Assembly (NCBI GenBank): GCA_902796525.1
Contig: CADBPB010000225.1
Location: 1 to 28,386 of the forward strand
Reading direction: 5' to 3'
DNA: 28,386 nt
From: an uncultured Erysipelotrichaceae bacterium
GTDB lineage: Bacteria > Bacillota_I > Bacilli_A > Erysipelotrichales > Erysipelotrichaceae
The notes under the pieces were generated by a model, which made no database searches, had not been told where the DNA came from, and was given only the letters and a program-made list of their open reading frames with translations. Shown one piece after another: positions 1 through 8,196 of this stretch; the first letter of the stretch is position 1, and each line of letters opens with the position of its first letter. The position numbers and the translations under genes were made by a program.

Positions 1-10
1 ATAGAGCGAT

Positions 11-87
11 GTGCCTATAGCTCAACTGGATAGAGTGTTTGGCTACGAACCAAAAGGTTGCGAGTTCAAGTCTTGCTAGGCACGCCA
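11..87 (+). tRNA. tRNA-Arg, anticodon ACG
   Basis: A full cloverleaf is visible. The 7-bp acceptor stem is 11-17 with 77-83, the D stem is 20-23 with 33-36, and the anticodon stem is 38-42 with 50-54. The loop at 43-49 carries ACG at 45-47, and a T-arm with GTTCAAG follows. The discriminator is G84 and CCA (85-87) is encoded in the DNA. ACG, with the first A normally modified to inosine, reads CGU, CGC and CGA arginine codons. Its promoter lies outside the window or in a preceding tRNA transcript. Confidence 0.95.
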
Positions 88-96
88 GAAAGTATG

Positions 97-125
97 AACT
101 ATCCCTTCCGTCGGATAGTTTTTTT
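97..125 (+). terminator. Intrinsic terminator after tRNA-Arg
   Basis: An 8-bp perfect stem, AACTATCC (97-104) with GGATAGTT (113-120), has an 8-base loop and runs into a T tract to 125. It lies 10 bases beyond the tRNA 3' end and is a standard rho-independent terminator for the tRNA transcript. Confidence 0.9.
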
Positions 126-152
126 ATGCATGAATATCGAGGAACAGAGACG

Positions 153-161
153 TGTTACAAT
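153..161 (+). promoter_or_regulatory. Extended -10 promoter for the GNAT gene
   Basis: TGT followed by TACAAT (156-161) forms an extended -10 element. No convincing -35 hexamer is seen about 17 bases upstream. It predicts a leader of about 17 bases before the ATG at 185. Seen by eye only. Confidence 0.45.
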
Positions 162-184
162 GATAAAGAAAAGCGGGATACAGA

Positions 185-643
185 ATGAACAGAACCATTT
201 TTGAATATGTGACATTGAAGGATCGACCTGATCTCAAAGAAAAAGCCGCCGGCTGGTTTCATGAAAAATGGGGCGTTCCAGAAAAATCTTATCTTGAATG
301 CATGGATGCCTATCTGAATGATGAAACGCCGAATGGCTGGTATCTTTGTCTGGACGAAGGGCAAATCGTGGGAGGCCTGGGAGTCATCGATAATGATTTC
401 CATGACCGGAAAGATCTGGCTCCCAACATCTGTGCGGTATATGTCGAAGAGAGATACCGCAGACAGGGCATTGCCGGACAGCTGCTGGATCTGGCTGTCG
501 AAGACATGCGCACAAAAAACGTCAGTCCCCTATATCTTCTGACCGATCATACAGGTTTCTATGAAAGGTATGGATGGGAATTCTGCTGCATGGCGCAAGG
601 CGACGGCGAAGATAAACCGTCAAGGATTTACATACACCGATGA
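185..643 (+). CDS. GNAT family N-acetyltransferase
   Basis: A 152-residue cytoplasmic protein with the GNAT fold. The acetyl-CoA pyrophosphate-binding motif A is YRRQGIAGQLL at residues 91-101 (R/Q-x-x-G-x-G/A). The preceding strand carries AVYVEERYR, and the C-terminal FYERYGW segment is typical of motif B. Length is normal for a single-domain GNAT. The acceptor substrate cannot be told from sequence; family members acetylate amines on antibiotics, polyamines or protein N termini. The ATG at 185 has only a weak SD-like GCGGGA. The gene is monocistronic between the tRNA terminator and a bidirectional terminator at 803-826. The minus-strand frames here are shadows. Confidence 0.88.
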   Translation: MNRTIFEYVTLKDRPDLKEKAAGWFHEKWGVPEKSYLECMDAYLNDETPNGWYLCLDEGQIVGGLGVIDNDFHDRKDLAPNICAVYVEERYRRQGIAGQLLDLAVEDMRTKNVSPLYLLTDHTGFYERYGWEFCCMAQGDGEDKPSRIYIHR

Positions 644-644
644 A

Positions 645-833
645 TCAGCAACGGCAGATATTGCCTGCCCTGTAATCTATCGCATTGGACAGGAGCGATG
701 ACTTTCCAAAGGACACCTGATAAACCGTTGTCTCAACCATAAGGTCCGGACATTCAGGAATGGTCTCGTAGAGTAAATGAATGTCTAAAAACAGATCGAA
801 ATAAAAGCACGGTTCACCGTGCTTTTCTGTTTT
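645..833 (-). other. Gene-free stretch with an unexplained open minus frame
   Basis: Between the GNAT stop and plsY, the minus strand stays open for about 62 codons (stop TGA at 645-647, previous in-frame stop at 834-836). The residue mix is protein-like, for example DLFLDIHLLYETIPECPDL. The only ATG would leave about 30 residues, there is no SD, and the frame runs through the 803-826 terminator. It could be the 3' fragment of a lost gene or chance. No product is recognised and no RNA gene is seen here. Confidence 0.2.
803..831. terminator. Bidirectional terminator between GNAT and plsY
   Basis: A perfect 10-bp stem, AAAAGCACGG (803-812) with CCGTGCTTTT (817-826), has a 4-base loop. A T-rich tail follows on the plus strand (823-835), and TTTTATTT follows on the minus strand. 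It can stop GNAT transcripts rightward and the glycine-cleavage/plsY operon leftward, 22 bases past the plsY stop. Confidence 0.9.
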
Positions 834-848
834 TTATCTCAACGGAAG

Positions 849-1478
849 TTATGCCTTCTTTTTGTTCAGTTTCTTCCTGATCGCTCCAAGGACATCAGTC
901 TTTTCCGTCGTCCCATCCTTGATTCCGGCAATGAAATTCCAATGCAGCTTGATCGCAAGCAATCCAAGGATCAGCGACATGGCTGCGACTTCATAGTCTT
1001 TCAAAATAAACATGATGACTGCAAATACCAGTGGCGGAACCGGGCCGGCGAGATTCAGGTACTGTGTCAGAAGCACGACGATCGCTCCAGCAAGATCCGA
1101 CACCAATCCCCAAAGGAAGCTGTATATCACGATCATGATGCAGGTCGTAGCGACCCCTTTACCTCCCTTGAATTTACGCCAGAACGGGAAACAATGGCCG
1201 ATCGTTGCGCCGAATCCCGCATAGAACATGATATTCTTATCCGCTTCCGGAAACAGATAACGCGCCAGAAACATAGCGATCAGGCACTTTGAAACATCGC
1301 CGATCAAGGTAAGGATACCGGGAACGAATCCCAGATTGATCATGATGTTAGCCATGCCCGGATTCCCTTCAGCTATTTCCGAGGCACCGGATCCGGTATA
1401 TTTCTTGGCAACGATTTCAGCAGTCAGAAAGCAGCCAAGAAAATATCCGATAAGGCAGCTGATCAGTTTTTCTTTCAT
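849..1478 (-). CDS. plsY: Acyl-phosphate:glycerol-3-phosphate acyltransferase PlsY
   Basis: A 209-residue integral membrane enzyme that transfers an acyl group from acyl-phosphate (made by PlsX) to glycerol-3-phosphate, the first step of phospholipid synthesis. Three family signatures are visible: a glycine/serine-rich loop ending in EGNPGMAN (residues 37-44), the GHCFPFWRKFKGGKGVAT block (94-111), and a C-terminal LHWNFIAGI region. About six hydrophobic segments fit the known topology. The ATG follows a strong GGGGAGGAGGGG Shine-Dalgarno stretch. It starts 63 bases after lpdA with no terminator between, so it is probably the last gene of the glycine-cleavage operon. That is an unusual place for a lipid gene; no separate promoter is obvious. 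Confidence 0.95.
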   Translation of the reverse strand: MKEKLISCLIGYFLGCFLTAEIVAKKYTGSGASEIAEGNPGMANIMINLGFVPGILTLIGDVSKCLIAMFLARYLFPEADKNIMFYAGFGATIGHCFPFWRKFKGGKGVATTCIMIVIYSFLWGLVSDLAGAIVVLLTQYLNLAGPVPPLVFAVIMFILKDYEVAAMSLILGLLAIKLHWNFIAGIKDGTTEKTDVLGAIRKKLNKKKA

Positions 1479-1541
1479 AATATCCCCTCCTCCCCAAAAC
1501 CAGTCAAAATGATATGAACCAGATCGATTTGCTATCTGTTT

Positions 1542-2879
1542 CTATTTTACAACATCCCAGAGCATTTCGCTGATGGTCGGATGCGGATGCACGACTTCGG
1601 CGAACTGTTTCAAGGTCATCTTTTTCTGTACGGCGATCGCCAGTTCTCCGATCAGTTCCGTCGCATGCATGCAGACAAGCTGTCCGCCAATGATCGTCTC
1701 GTTTTCATCGACGATCACTTTTGCGAATCCGCTTTCACTGTTTTCAATCAGGCTCTTTCCGTTGGCGCCGGTCAGATATTTCCTTGTCGCATAGCTGATA
1801 CCGGCATCCTTGGCCTGCTGCTCGGAAATCCCGACCGCAGCGATTTCCGGTTCGGTATAGATTCCGCTCGGAATGACGCTAAGATCATGCGACGGCTCTC
1901 TTCCCAGAATGTGATCTATTACATTCTCGCCCTGCGCTTCCGCAACGTGCGCCAGCTGAATGTTGCCGGAACGGGCATCGCCGATCACATAGATATTCGG
2001 GATGTTCGTCCTGCCGTTTTCATCCGCCACAATACCGCGGCTGATCTCCAGTCCCGCATCTTCCAGCAGTGACACATTCGCCCTGCGTCCCGTAGCGATC
2101 AGGACTTCTTTGGCAGAAACGGTCTGTTCCTGGCCTTTCTTGTCGGTATAGGCAACCTGTTTCATGTCGCCGTCAGATGATATCTTTCTGACTTGTGCGG
2201 AGCAGATGACATCGATCTCTTTTTTCTTAAAGAACATGGCCAGACGCTGCCCCAGTTCCTTGTCCATATTCGGAAGCAGGTGGTCGAACATCTCAATGAC
2301 CGTGATCCTGCATCCCAGATCGCTTAATGCATCCGCGATCTCGACACCGATGACGCCTCCGCCGATGATGATAAGACTCTCCGGCAGCGGATGATCCCCT
2401 TCCAGGATCTCATCTGATGTGATACAGGATTCGATTCCTTCGATCGGAGGTTTCGCGACAACGGATCCGGTCGCCAGAATGATATGATCCGCTTCGTATT
2501 CGTTTCCTTCGCAGGAGATATGATGCGCATCGGCCAGCTTCGCTTCGCCGTAAACGATCTCCGCTTTGTTTTTCTGAAGCGATTTCTGTATGCCTTCTCT
2601 TAGCGTATCGGTCACTTCATTCTTGCGTCTCAGGATCTCTTCATAAGAAAAAGCGGCAGAATCGCAATGGATCCCATAGATTCCTGCCTCCCTGATCCGC
2701 TTGTACAGACCGGCGGAAGCGATCAAGGACTTCATCGGAATGCATCCGCGATTGAGACAGGTCCCGCCCAGTTTATTCTTTTCAAACAGCACGGTCTTTA
2801 AACCGGCAGCAGAAGCTTTATTGGCGGCGGTATAGCCTCCCGGCCCTCCGCCGATGATCGCTACATCATATTTCATCAT
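1542..2879 (-). CDS. lpdA: Dihydrolipoyl dehydrogenase (L-protein)
   Basis: A 445-residue FAD/NAD flavoprotein that reoxidises the dihydrolipoyl arm of GcvH, giving NADH. The N-terminal FAD motif is IIGGGPGG. The redox-active disulfide is in GGTCLNRGCIP, a second GGGVIGVE dinucleotide motif binds NAD, GDA near residue 300 contacts FAD, and the catalytic HPHPTISE lies near the C terminus. No N-terminal lipoyl domain is present, unlike some pyruvate-dehydrogenase Lpd proteins. The open frame extends 17 codons further upstream, but GGAGG four bases before the ATG at 2879 (and seven before a second ATG at 2876) sets the start. The start overlaps the lplA stop codon. Linkage to gcv genes assigns it to glycine cleavage. 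Confidence 0.95.
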   Translation of the reverse strand: MMKYDVAIIGGGPGGYTAANKASAAGLKTVLFEKNKLGGTCLNRGCIPMKSLIASAGLYKRIREAGIYGIHCDSAAFSYEEILRRKNEVTDTLREGIQKSLQKNKAEIVYGEAKLADAHHISCEGNEYEADHIILATGSVVAKPPIEGIESCITSDEILEGDHPLPESLIIIGGGVIGVEIADALSDLGCRITVIEMFDHLLPNMDKELGQRLAMFFKKKEIDVICSAQVRKISSDGDMKQVAYTDKKGQEQTVSAKEVLIATGRRANVSLLEDAGLEISRGIVADENGRTNIPNIYVIGDARSGNIQLAHVAEAQGENVIDHILGREPSHDLSVIPSGIYTEPEIAAVGISEQQAKDAGISYATRKYLTGANGKSLIENSESGFAKVIVDENETIIGGQLVCMHATELIGELAIAVQKKMTLKQFAEVVHPHPTISEMLWDVVK

Positions 2880-3832
2880 TCGACCTCCGATAATAAAGAG
2901 ATGATATCCTTCTGTATCTGATCTTCCCAAACAAGATCAGTAATCCTGTTTCCCGGCATCCTTTGCAGCAAGGCTTCGATGCTTTCCGTATCCAGACTGT
3001 CTGTATAGATTTCCGGATGGATGACCACATCGTTCTGCAGATCGTAATGCAGCTGAACGGTCCCCCACGGAAAACGCGCTTCTTTTTTATAGGCGTGCTC
3101 CTGGCGTATGCCATAGCGCCAGACATCGTCGGCAAATTTCTTTTCCAGCGAAGCGATTTCCCTGGGATCCGGTTCGGATTCTTTCATTTCCTTCACCGGC
3201 AGACCATAGACGCTGCCAAACGCCTCGATCAGGGAATCTTTCACTTCTTCCACGGTCAGGTCTTTTCTGATCTCCCGAAGATTGATCACCCGCGACCGGA
3301 CCGAATCGACTCCCTTATCCTGCAGTTTCAGCATGGATACGTGCAGGTAACGGGAAAGATCGTTTTCGTTCACATCCAGCATCAGCGTTCCATGATGCAT
3401 GCAGCGATTCCCGCGCTTGCAGTAGGCGTGACCGGAAAACTTCCGTCCTTCGATCAATAGATCGTTGCGTCCGTTCCGTTCCGCGGAAAAGCCCAGACAT
3501 TTCATCGCCTGCAGGATCACTTCCGTCTGCTTCACGACATCATAGTTCCGTTTATGAGCCAGGAAAGTAAAATTCAGATTCCCACCATCATGGTACACGG
3601 CTCCCCCGCCGGAGAGCCTGCGAGCCAGATGACCGGAATCTTTCTCCAGTGTTTCGATATCGCATTCGTTAAAGGCGTTCTGGTTCTTGCCGATCACGAC
3701 CGTCCGCTCGTTCTGCCATAAATATAAGATGACATCATGATCCGTGACGTGATCAAGCAAAAATTCTTCCAGAGCCTGGTTATGAAACGGGGCTCTGGAA
3801 GAAGAAACGATCACAAATGCTTCATTCAGCAT
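2876..3832 (-). CDS. lplA: Lipoate-protein ligase A
   Basis: A 318-residue enzyme that activates lipoate with ATP and attaches it to the acceptor lysine of lipoyl domains, here most likely GcvH. The catalytic-domain motifs are present: RRLSGGGAVYHDGGNLNF, which binds lipoyl-AMP, then the GRKFSGHAY segment with the active-site lysine and HHGTLM. A small C-terminal accessory domain follows from about residue 240 (FPWGTVQLHYDL), so this is the full-length form. The start codon overlaps the end of gcvPB by 7 bases (translational coupling; only a weak AGAAAG SD), and the stop overlaps lpdA. No octanoyl- or lipoyl-synthase gene is in the window, which fits scavenging of lipoate. Confidence 0.95.
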   Translation of the reverse strand: MLNEAFVIVSSSRAPFHNQALEEFLLDHVTDHDVILYLWQNERTVVIGKNQNAFNECDIETLEKDSGHLARRLSGGGAVYHDGGNLNFTFLAHKRNYDVVKQTEVILQAMKCLGFSAERNGRNDLLIEGRKFSGHAYCKRGNRCMHHGTLMLDVNENDLSRYLHVSMLKLQDKGVDSVRSRVINLREIRKDLTVEEVKDSLIEAFGSVYGLPVKEMKESEPDPREIASLEKKFADDVWRYGIRQEHAYKKEARFPWGTVQLHYDLQNDVVIHPEIYTDSLDTESIEALLQRMPGNRITDLVWEDQIQKDIISLLSEVE

Positions 3833-5262
3833 TCTTTCTGATAACGCAGGATCGGATTGCGGGCAGCTTCCGTTTCGTTCGGCCTGCCGATCGGCTGATC
3901 ATGCGGAGCAGCGTGCAGATATTCCGGATCTTCATGAGCGAGCTGATAGAGCTTCGTATAGACGGCGATCGCCTCGTCGATGACCTCTTTGCTTTCGGTT
4001 TCGGTCGGCTCGAACATCAGCGCTTCATGAACGATCAGCGGGAAATACATTGTCGGAGGATGGACCCCGTAATCCAGGGAAGCTTTGGCGATATCCATCG
4101 CGGAAACGCCCGTCTCCTTTTTCAGTCCCTCCAGACACAGGACGAACTCATGCATGCAGGTCTTGTCGTAAGCGACATCGTAGCACTTTTTGAGCGCGTT
4201 CATCATATAGTTGGCATTCAGTACGGCTTTGCCGCTGGATGCGATGATGCCTTCCTTTCCTAATGTCAGGATATAAGTCAGAGCTTTCACGATAACCAGG
4301 AAGTTTCCGTAATAGCTTCTGACCCTACCTAAAGAATGTTCGGCATTGTGGAATACGAATCTGTCATCTTCTTTCCGGACGGTTTCCATCGGAAGATAGT
4401 CTTTCAGGAAGTCTTTGCATCCGACGGGACCGCTGCCGGGACCGCCGCCGCCATGAGGCGTACCGAACGTCTTATGCAGGTTCAGATGGATACAGTCGAA
4501 GCCCATATCGCCCGGCCGGACTCTGCCCATGATCGCATTCAGGTTTGCCCCGTCATAGTAGCACAGGCCTCCCGCTTCATGAATGATCTTCGTAATTTTC
4601 AGGATATTCGGATCGAATAGGCCCAAAGTATTCGGATTCGTCAGCATCAGTCCTGCCGTATCCTTGCCGACGACTTTTCTTAATTCATCAAGGTCGACGC
4701 CGCCATCGGCATTTGAAGGCACGTTGATGACCTTGAAGCCGGCCATGACCGCGCTCGCCGGGTTGGTACCATGCGCAGAATCCGGAACGATAATGTTGAC
4801 TCTTTCCTCATCGTGACGCGCCTGATGGTATCTTCTGATCAGCAGCAGTCCCGTGTATTCGCCATGGGCGCCTGCCGCCGGCTGCAGACTCATTTCATCC
4901 ATGCCGGTAATCTCGCACAAGAGTTCCTGGGTGCGATACAGCACTTCCATGGAACCCTGGATGCTTTCTTCTCCCTGCAGCGGATGGACGTCGGTGAAAT
5001 CACGCAAGGATGCCATTTCTTCATCGATGCGCGGATTGTATTTCATCGTGCAGGAACCCAGCGGATAGAATCCGTCATTGACGCCGAACGTCTGCTTGCA
5101 CAGTTCGGTATAGTGTCTGCTCAGATCGACTTCGCTCAATTCAGGCAAAGCCGGTTTTTCTTTACGGAGATATTTCTCTTCCAGTCCATAGCTCTTGACA
5201 TCGCAATCAGGAATGAGATCCAGTTTCTTGTCTGCTGAGCTCAATTCAAATAACAGTTTCAT
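3826..5262 (-). CDS. gcvPB: Glycine dehydrogenase (decarboxylating) subunit 2
   Basis: The 478-residue PLP-bearing half of the split P-protein. With GcvPA it decarboxylates glycine and loads the aminomethyl group onto lipoyl-GcvH. The PLP Schiff-base lysine is K264 in HLNLHKTFGTPHGGGGPG. The upstream YDGANLNAIMG aspartate and SAHGTNPASA belong to the cofactor pocket, and FYPLGSCTMKYNP near residue 65 is a family signature. A near-perfect GGGAGGTGATC Shine-Dalgarno lies just before the ATG at 5262, which overlaps the gcvPA stop (TGATG). The longer open frame upstream is not needed. The start region GFYPLGSCTMKYNPR and overall length match Bacillota homologues. Confidence 0.97.
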   Translation of the reverse strand: MKLLFELSSADKKLDLIPDCDVKSYGLEEKYLRKEKPALPELSEVDLSRHYTELCKQTFGVNDGFYPLGSCTMKYNPRIDEEMASLRDFTDVHPLQGEESIQGSMEVLYRTQELLCEITGMDEMSLQPAAGAHGEYTGLLLIRRYHQARHDEERVNIIVPDSAHGTNPASAVMAGFKVINVPSNADGGVDLDELRKVVGKDTAGLMLTNPNTLGLFDPNILKITKIIHEAGGLCYYDGANLNAIMGRVRPGDMGFDCIHLNLHKTFGTPHGGGGPGSGPVGCKDFLKDYLPMETVRKEDDRFVFHNAEHSLGRVRSYYGNFLVIVKALTYILTLGKEGIIASSGKAVLNANYMMNALKKCYDVAYDKTCMHEFVLCLEGLKKETGVSAMDIAKASLDYGVHPPTMYFPLIVHEALMFEPTETESKEVIDEAIAVYTKLYQLAHEDPEYLHAAPHDQPIGRPNETEAARNPILRYQKEC

Positions 5263-6566
5263 CAGATCACCTCCCGGATCGCATCGATCAGTCTGTCGAT
5301 GTCTTCTTTCTCGTTCAGTTCCGTCGCGCACCAAAGGATCTTATCCCCCATAACCAGACCGATCAGGATCCCCTTCTCTTTGAGTTTCTGCTCCAGCAGG
5401 ACAGGATCGATCGGAGATTCCGTCAGGAATTCATGGAAGAAAGGTTCTTCATTGGCCGGCTTGAAGCCGATGGATGCCAGAGAATCCTTGAGATAGTGCG
5501 CATGATCGTAACAGTTCTTTGCGACTTTCTGCAGGCCTTCCGGTCCCAATGCCGCCAGATAGACCGATGCGGTCATCGCACATAACGCTTCATTGGAACA
5601 GATGTTGCTGGAAGCTTTTTCGCGGCGGATATGCTGCTCGCGCGCTTGCAGCGTCAGGACGAAGCATCTTCTCCCGTCGTGATCCGTAGTCTGTCCGACG
5701 ATACGCCCAGGCAGTTTTCTGGTCAGTTCCTTGGTGGCCGCCATGAAGCCCAGGTAAGGTCCGCCGCAGGAAAGAGGCATGCCCAGAGGCTGTCCCTCGC
5801 CTACCGCGATATCGACGCCCAGTTCACCCGGAGATTTCAAGAGACCTAAAGAGATCGGATTGACGCTTTCGATCACTCTGACTTTTTTCTCATGAGCGAT
5901 GCTTACGATCTCTTCCACATCTTCGATGACTCCGTAATAGTTCGGACTCTGTACCAGAACGCACGCGGTATTCTCACTGATGAGATCCTGCAGCTTTGCG
6001 GCATCCGTTTTATAAAGATCATCCGTTACGGTGATCGTGACGTTGCGGGATTCGCCATACGTCTTGATGACTTCCAGAACACGCGGATCGATCGCGCCGG
6101 AAACCAGTGCCTCCGTCTTGTTCTTTTCGATAGTCATAAAGATTGCTTCCGCAGCAGCGACCGCACCATCATAGACCGAAGCGTTCGATACATCCAGCCC
6201 CGTCAGTTCGCAGATCTGCGTCTGATATTCGAAAATGGATTGCAGTACGCCCTGGGAGATCTCTGCCTGGTATGGCGTATAGGCCGTCAGGAATTCTTCC
6301 TTGGAAACGATGCCTTTTACGATGGCAGGAATGTAGTGGCGGTAAGCGCCTGCGCCGCGGAACAAGGAATCATATACTTTGTTTCGGGAAGCGATCTTTT
6401 TCACCGCCGAAGCGACCGCCATTTCCGTTTTCCCTTCCGGGATATGCAGTTCTTTCAGACGGACATTGGAAGGCACATCCTCATAGAGGGCATCGATCGA
6501 CTCTTTGCCGATCGCCTGCAGCATCTCTTTCCGGATGGCGGCTGTATCAGGGATATAATTGCCCAT
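5262..6566 (-). CDS. gcvPA: Glycine dehydrogenase (decarboxylating) subunit 1
   Basis: A 434-residue partner of GcvPB, equivalent to the N-terminal half of the single-chain P-protein. It has the aminotransferase-like fold but lacks the PLP lysine. Recognisable segments are YIPDTAAIRKEML at the N terminus, the FRGAGAYRHYIPAIV block, TAYTPYQAEISQG, LVQSPNYYGVIEDV and GQPLGMPLSCGGPYLGF, all conserved in GcvPA. The ATG at 6566 is two bases past the gcvH stop with GGAAGG as SD. The operon order H-PA-PB keeps subunit synthesis together. Confidence 0.97.
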   Translation of the reverse strand: MGNYIPDTAAIRKEMLQAIGKESIDALYEDVPSNVRLKELHIPEGKTEMAVASAVKKIASRNKVYDSLFRGAGAYRHYIPAIVKGIVSKEEFLTAYTPYQAEISQGVLQSIFEYQTQICELTGLDVSNASVYDGAVAAAEAIFMTIEKNKTEALVSGAIDPRVLEVIKTYGESRNVTITVTDDLYKTDAAKLQDLISENTACVLVQSPNYYGVIEDVEEIVSIAHEKKVRVIESVNPISLGLLKSPGELGVDIAVGEGQPLGMPLSCGGPYLGFMAATKELTRKLPGRIVGQTTDHDGRRCFVLTLQAREQHIRREKASSNICSNEALCAMTASVYLAALGPEGLQKVAKNCYDHAHYLKDSLASIGFKPANEEPFFHEFLTESPIDPVLLEQKLKEKGILIGLVMGDKILWCATELNEKEDIDRLIDAIREVI

Positions 6567-6568
6567 GA

Positions 6569-6949
6569 TCAGCCTTCCTGTTCGCAGTGTTCAGCGTAAG
6601 CCGCAGCGTCCAGCAGTTCCTCGAATTCCGTCACATCGGCGACTTTGATCAGCCATGCGGCATAGGGGTCTTCATTGACCAAGGCCGGGTTGTCTGCGAC
6701 TTCTTCGTTGACTTCGACGACTCTACCGGTAACCGGCGAAAAGACATCGCTGACCGCCTTGACGGATTCGATATCGCCCAGAGATTCTCCCGCCTTGACT
6801 TCATCGTCGACTGCCGGCAGATTCACGAAAACGACATCGCCTAACGCATCCTGCGCAAAATCGGTCAGACCGACCACGTAAACGCCGTCTTCTTCTTTCA
6901 GCCATTCATGGGTTTTCGCATATTTCAATTCTTCGGGATTTTTAAACAT
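6569..6949 (-). CDS. gcvH: Glycine cleavage system H protein
   Basis: A 126-residue lipoyl carrier that shuttles the aminomethyl group between P, T and L proteins. The single lipoyl domain has the acceptor lysine K64 in the ESVKAVSD turn. The flanking GDVVFVNLP and PALVNEDPYAAWLIKV strands are canonical H-protein sequence. Length is normal, with a slightly long acidic C-terminal tail. A GGAGG Shine-Dalgarno precedes the ATG. It lies 22 bases after gcvT and two bases before gcvPA. LplA in the same operon is the probable lipoylating enzyme. Confidence 0.97.
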   Translation of the reverse strand: MFKNPEELKYAKTHEWLKEEDGVYVVGLTDFAQDALGDVVFVNLPAVDDEVKAGESLGDIESVKAVSDVFSPVTGRVVEVNEEVADNPALVNEDPYAAWLIKVADVTEFEELLDAAAYAEHCEQEG

Positions 6950-6971
6950 TTTTCTTCCTCCTTAACAATGT

Positions 6972-8063
6972 TTATTTTTTCGTATAGAAAGGCAGACTGA
7001 CGATCTTTGCCTTTAATCTTCTTCCGCGCACATCGACTTCGACGACCGTATCCAATGCGCTGTATTTCACAGGAACAAGCGCCATGGCGATCGAAGTCTG
7101 CAAAAGCGGAGAGTATGTGCCGCTGGTCGTATGGCCGATCAGCTCTTCGTTCAGGTAGATGTCCTGATGTTCTCTTAATACGCCTTTATCGATGATCTCG
7201 AGGCCGACTCTTGTCAGCATCTCTTCGCCGCGTTCCTTGATCTGCAGCAAGGCGTCTTTGCCGATAAACTCTTCTTTGCCTGGCTTGATCGCAAAATCCA
7301 GAGCCGCTTCGACCGGCGAGATCGTCTCGCTCAGCTCATGGCCGTACAAAGGCATGGCGGCTTCCAGTCTCAGGGTATCGCGGGCACCCAGTCCGCAAGG
7401 GATCAGGCCATGTTTCTCGCCCTTTTCCAGAAGCAGTCTCCACAGTCTGACGATATTCTCGTTTGCGGTATAGATCTCGTAGCCATTCTCTCCGGTATAG
7501 CCCGTGAACGAAATCATGCAATCCATGCCTTCGATATCGACATGTTCGATGGCGGTGTAATACTTCTGCGGAATGCTTTCTTCCGGAAGCAGTTCCAGCA
7601 TGACTTCTTTCGCTTTCGGGCCTTGCAAAGCTACCTGGGCGACGGAATCGGAAATATCCTCGATCACGGTACCTTCCAGGATATTCTCCTTCATGTGAGC
7701 GAAATCCTTGTGTCTGTTGGAAGCGTTGACGACGATATAGTAGTAGTCTTCCGCAAACTTGTAGACCAGAAGGTCATCGACGGTTCCCCCGTCCGCATAG
7801 CACATCGGCGAATAGCGGACTTTGCCAAGAGACATCTTGCTGTAATCATTGGTCAGCAGATGATTGAGACTTTGCGTCGCGGTTTCTCCTTTGAACGTGA
7901 TCTCTCCCATGTGCGAGACATCAAAAAGCCCGCAGGCCTGACGCACGGCGAGATGCTCCTTGATGACGCCTTCGTACTGCACCGGCAGCAGATAGCCGGC
8001 AAAAGGAACGATCTTGCCTTTCAATGAAACATGTTCATCATAAAGCGGTGTTTTTAATTCCAT
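6972..8063 (-). CDS. gcvT: Aminomethyltransferase (T-protein)
   Basis: A 363-residue enzyme that moves the methylene group from aminomethyl-GcvH to tetrahydrofolate and releases ammonia. Family segments are FAGYLLPVQYEGVIKEH and LFDVSHMGEI near the N terminus, YYIVVNASNRHKDF, FTGYTGENGYEIY and the RLEAAMPLYGHEL folate-site region. The GCV_T C-terminal domain follows from about residue 275 (GLEIIDKGVLRE). It is first in the operon. The ATG at 8063 follows GGAGAAAGG. The upstream leader of about 85 bases shows no glycine riboswitch; a palindrome and an extended -10 lie at 8157-8196. Confidence 0.97.
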   Translation of the reverse strand: MELKTPLYDEHVSLKGKIVPFAGYLLPVQYEGVIKEHLAVRQACGLFDVSHMGEITFKGETATQSLNHLLTNDYSKMSLGKVRYSPMCYADGGTVDDLLVYKFAEDYYYIVVNASNRHKDFAHMKENILEGTVIEDISDSVAQVALQGPKAKEVMLELLPEESIPQKYYTAIEHVDIEGMDCMISFTGYTGENGYEIYTANENIVRLWRLLLEKGEKHGLIPCGLGARDTLRLEAAMPLYGHELSETISPVEAALDFAIKPGKEEFIGKDALLQIKERGEEMLTRVGLEIIDKGVLREHQDIYLNEELIGHTTSGTYSPLLQTSIAMALVPVKYSALDTVVEVDVRGRRLKAKIVSLPFYTKK

Positions 8064-8156
8064 AGCCCTACCCTTTCTCCATATAAAAAACTATCGTTTG
8101 AATTGAATTATCTGAAATATGTAATACATGATTATTTTCATCATCCGACTATTATC

Positions 8157-8165
8157 ATTTTAACA
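8157..8165 (-). promoter_or_regulatory. Extended -10 promoter for the gcv operon
   Basis: On the minus strand, TGT precedes TAAAAT (8162 to 8157), an extended -10 identical to that at 14654-14662. The -35 position reads GCTCTT, a poor match that lies inside the palindrome at 8175-8196. This would give a transcript start near 8150 and a leader of about 86 bases. A weak -35 beside a palindrome suggests regulator dependence, which is inference. Confidence 0.4.
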
Positions 8166-8174
8166 TATCCGTCC

Positions 8175-8196
8175 CTCTTAAGAGCATGCTTAAGAG
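8175..8196. promoter_or_regulatory. Palindromic candidate operator between gcvT and the small ORF
   Basis: Perfect 8-bp arms, CTCTTAAG (8175-8182) and CTTAAGAG (8189-8196), are separated by AGCATG. No T tract follows on either strand, so it is not a terminator. It overlaps the -35 region of the proposed gcv promoter and lies 65 bases upstream of the divergent peptide gene, so it could control both. The binding protein is unknown. Confidence 0.45.

Noticed and set aside
5263..5334. gcvPB extension to 5334
   Set aside because: The extension lies inside gcvPA and has no SD, whereas GGGAGGTGATC directly precedes the ATG at 5262.
8175..8196. Intrinsic terminator
   Set aside because: The stem is good but no T tract follows on either strand; treated as a candidate operator instead.
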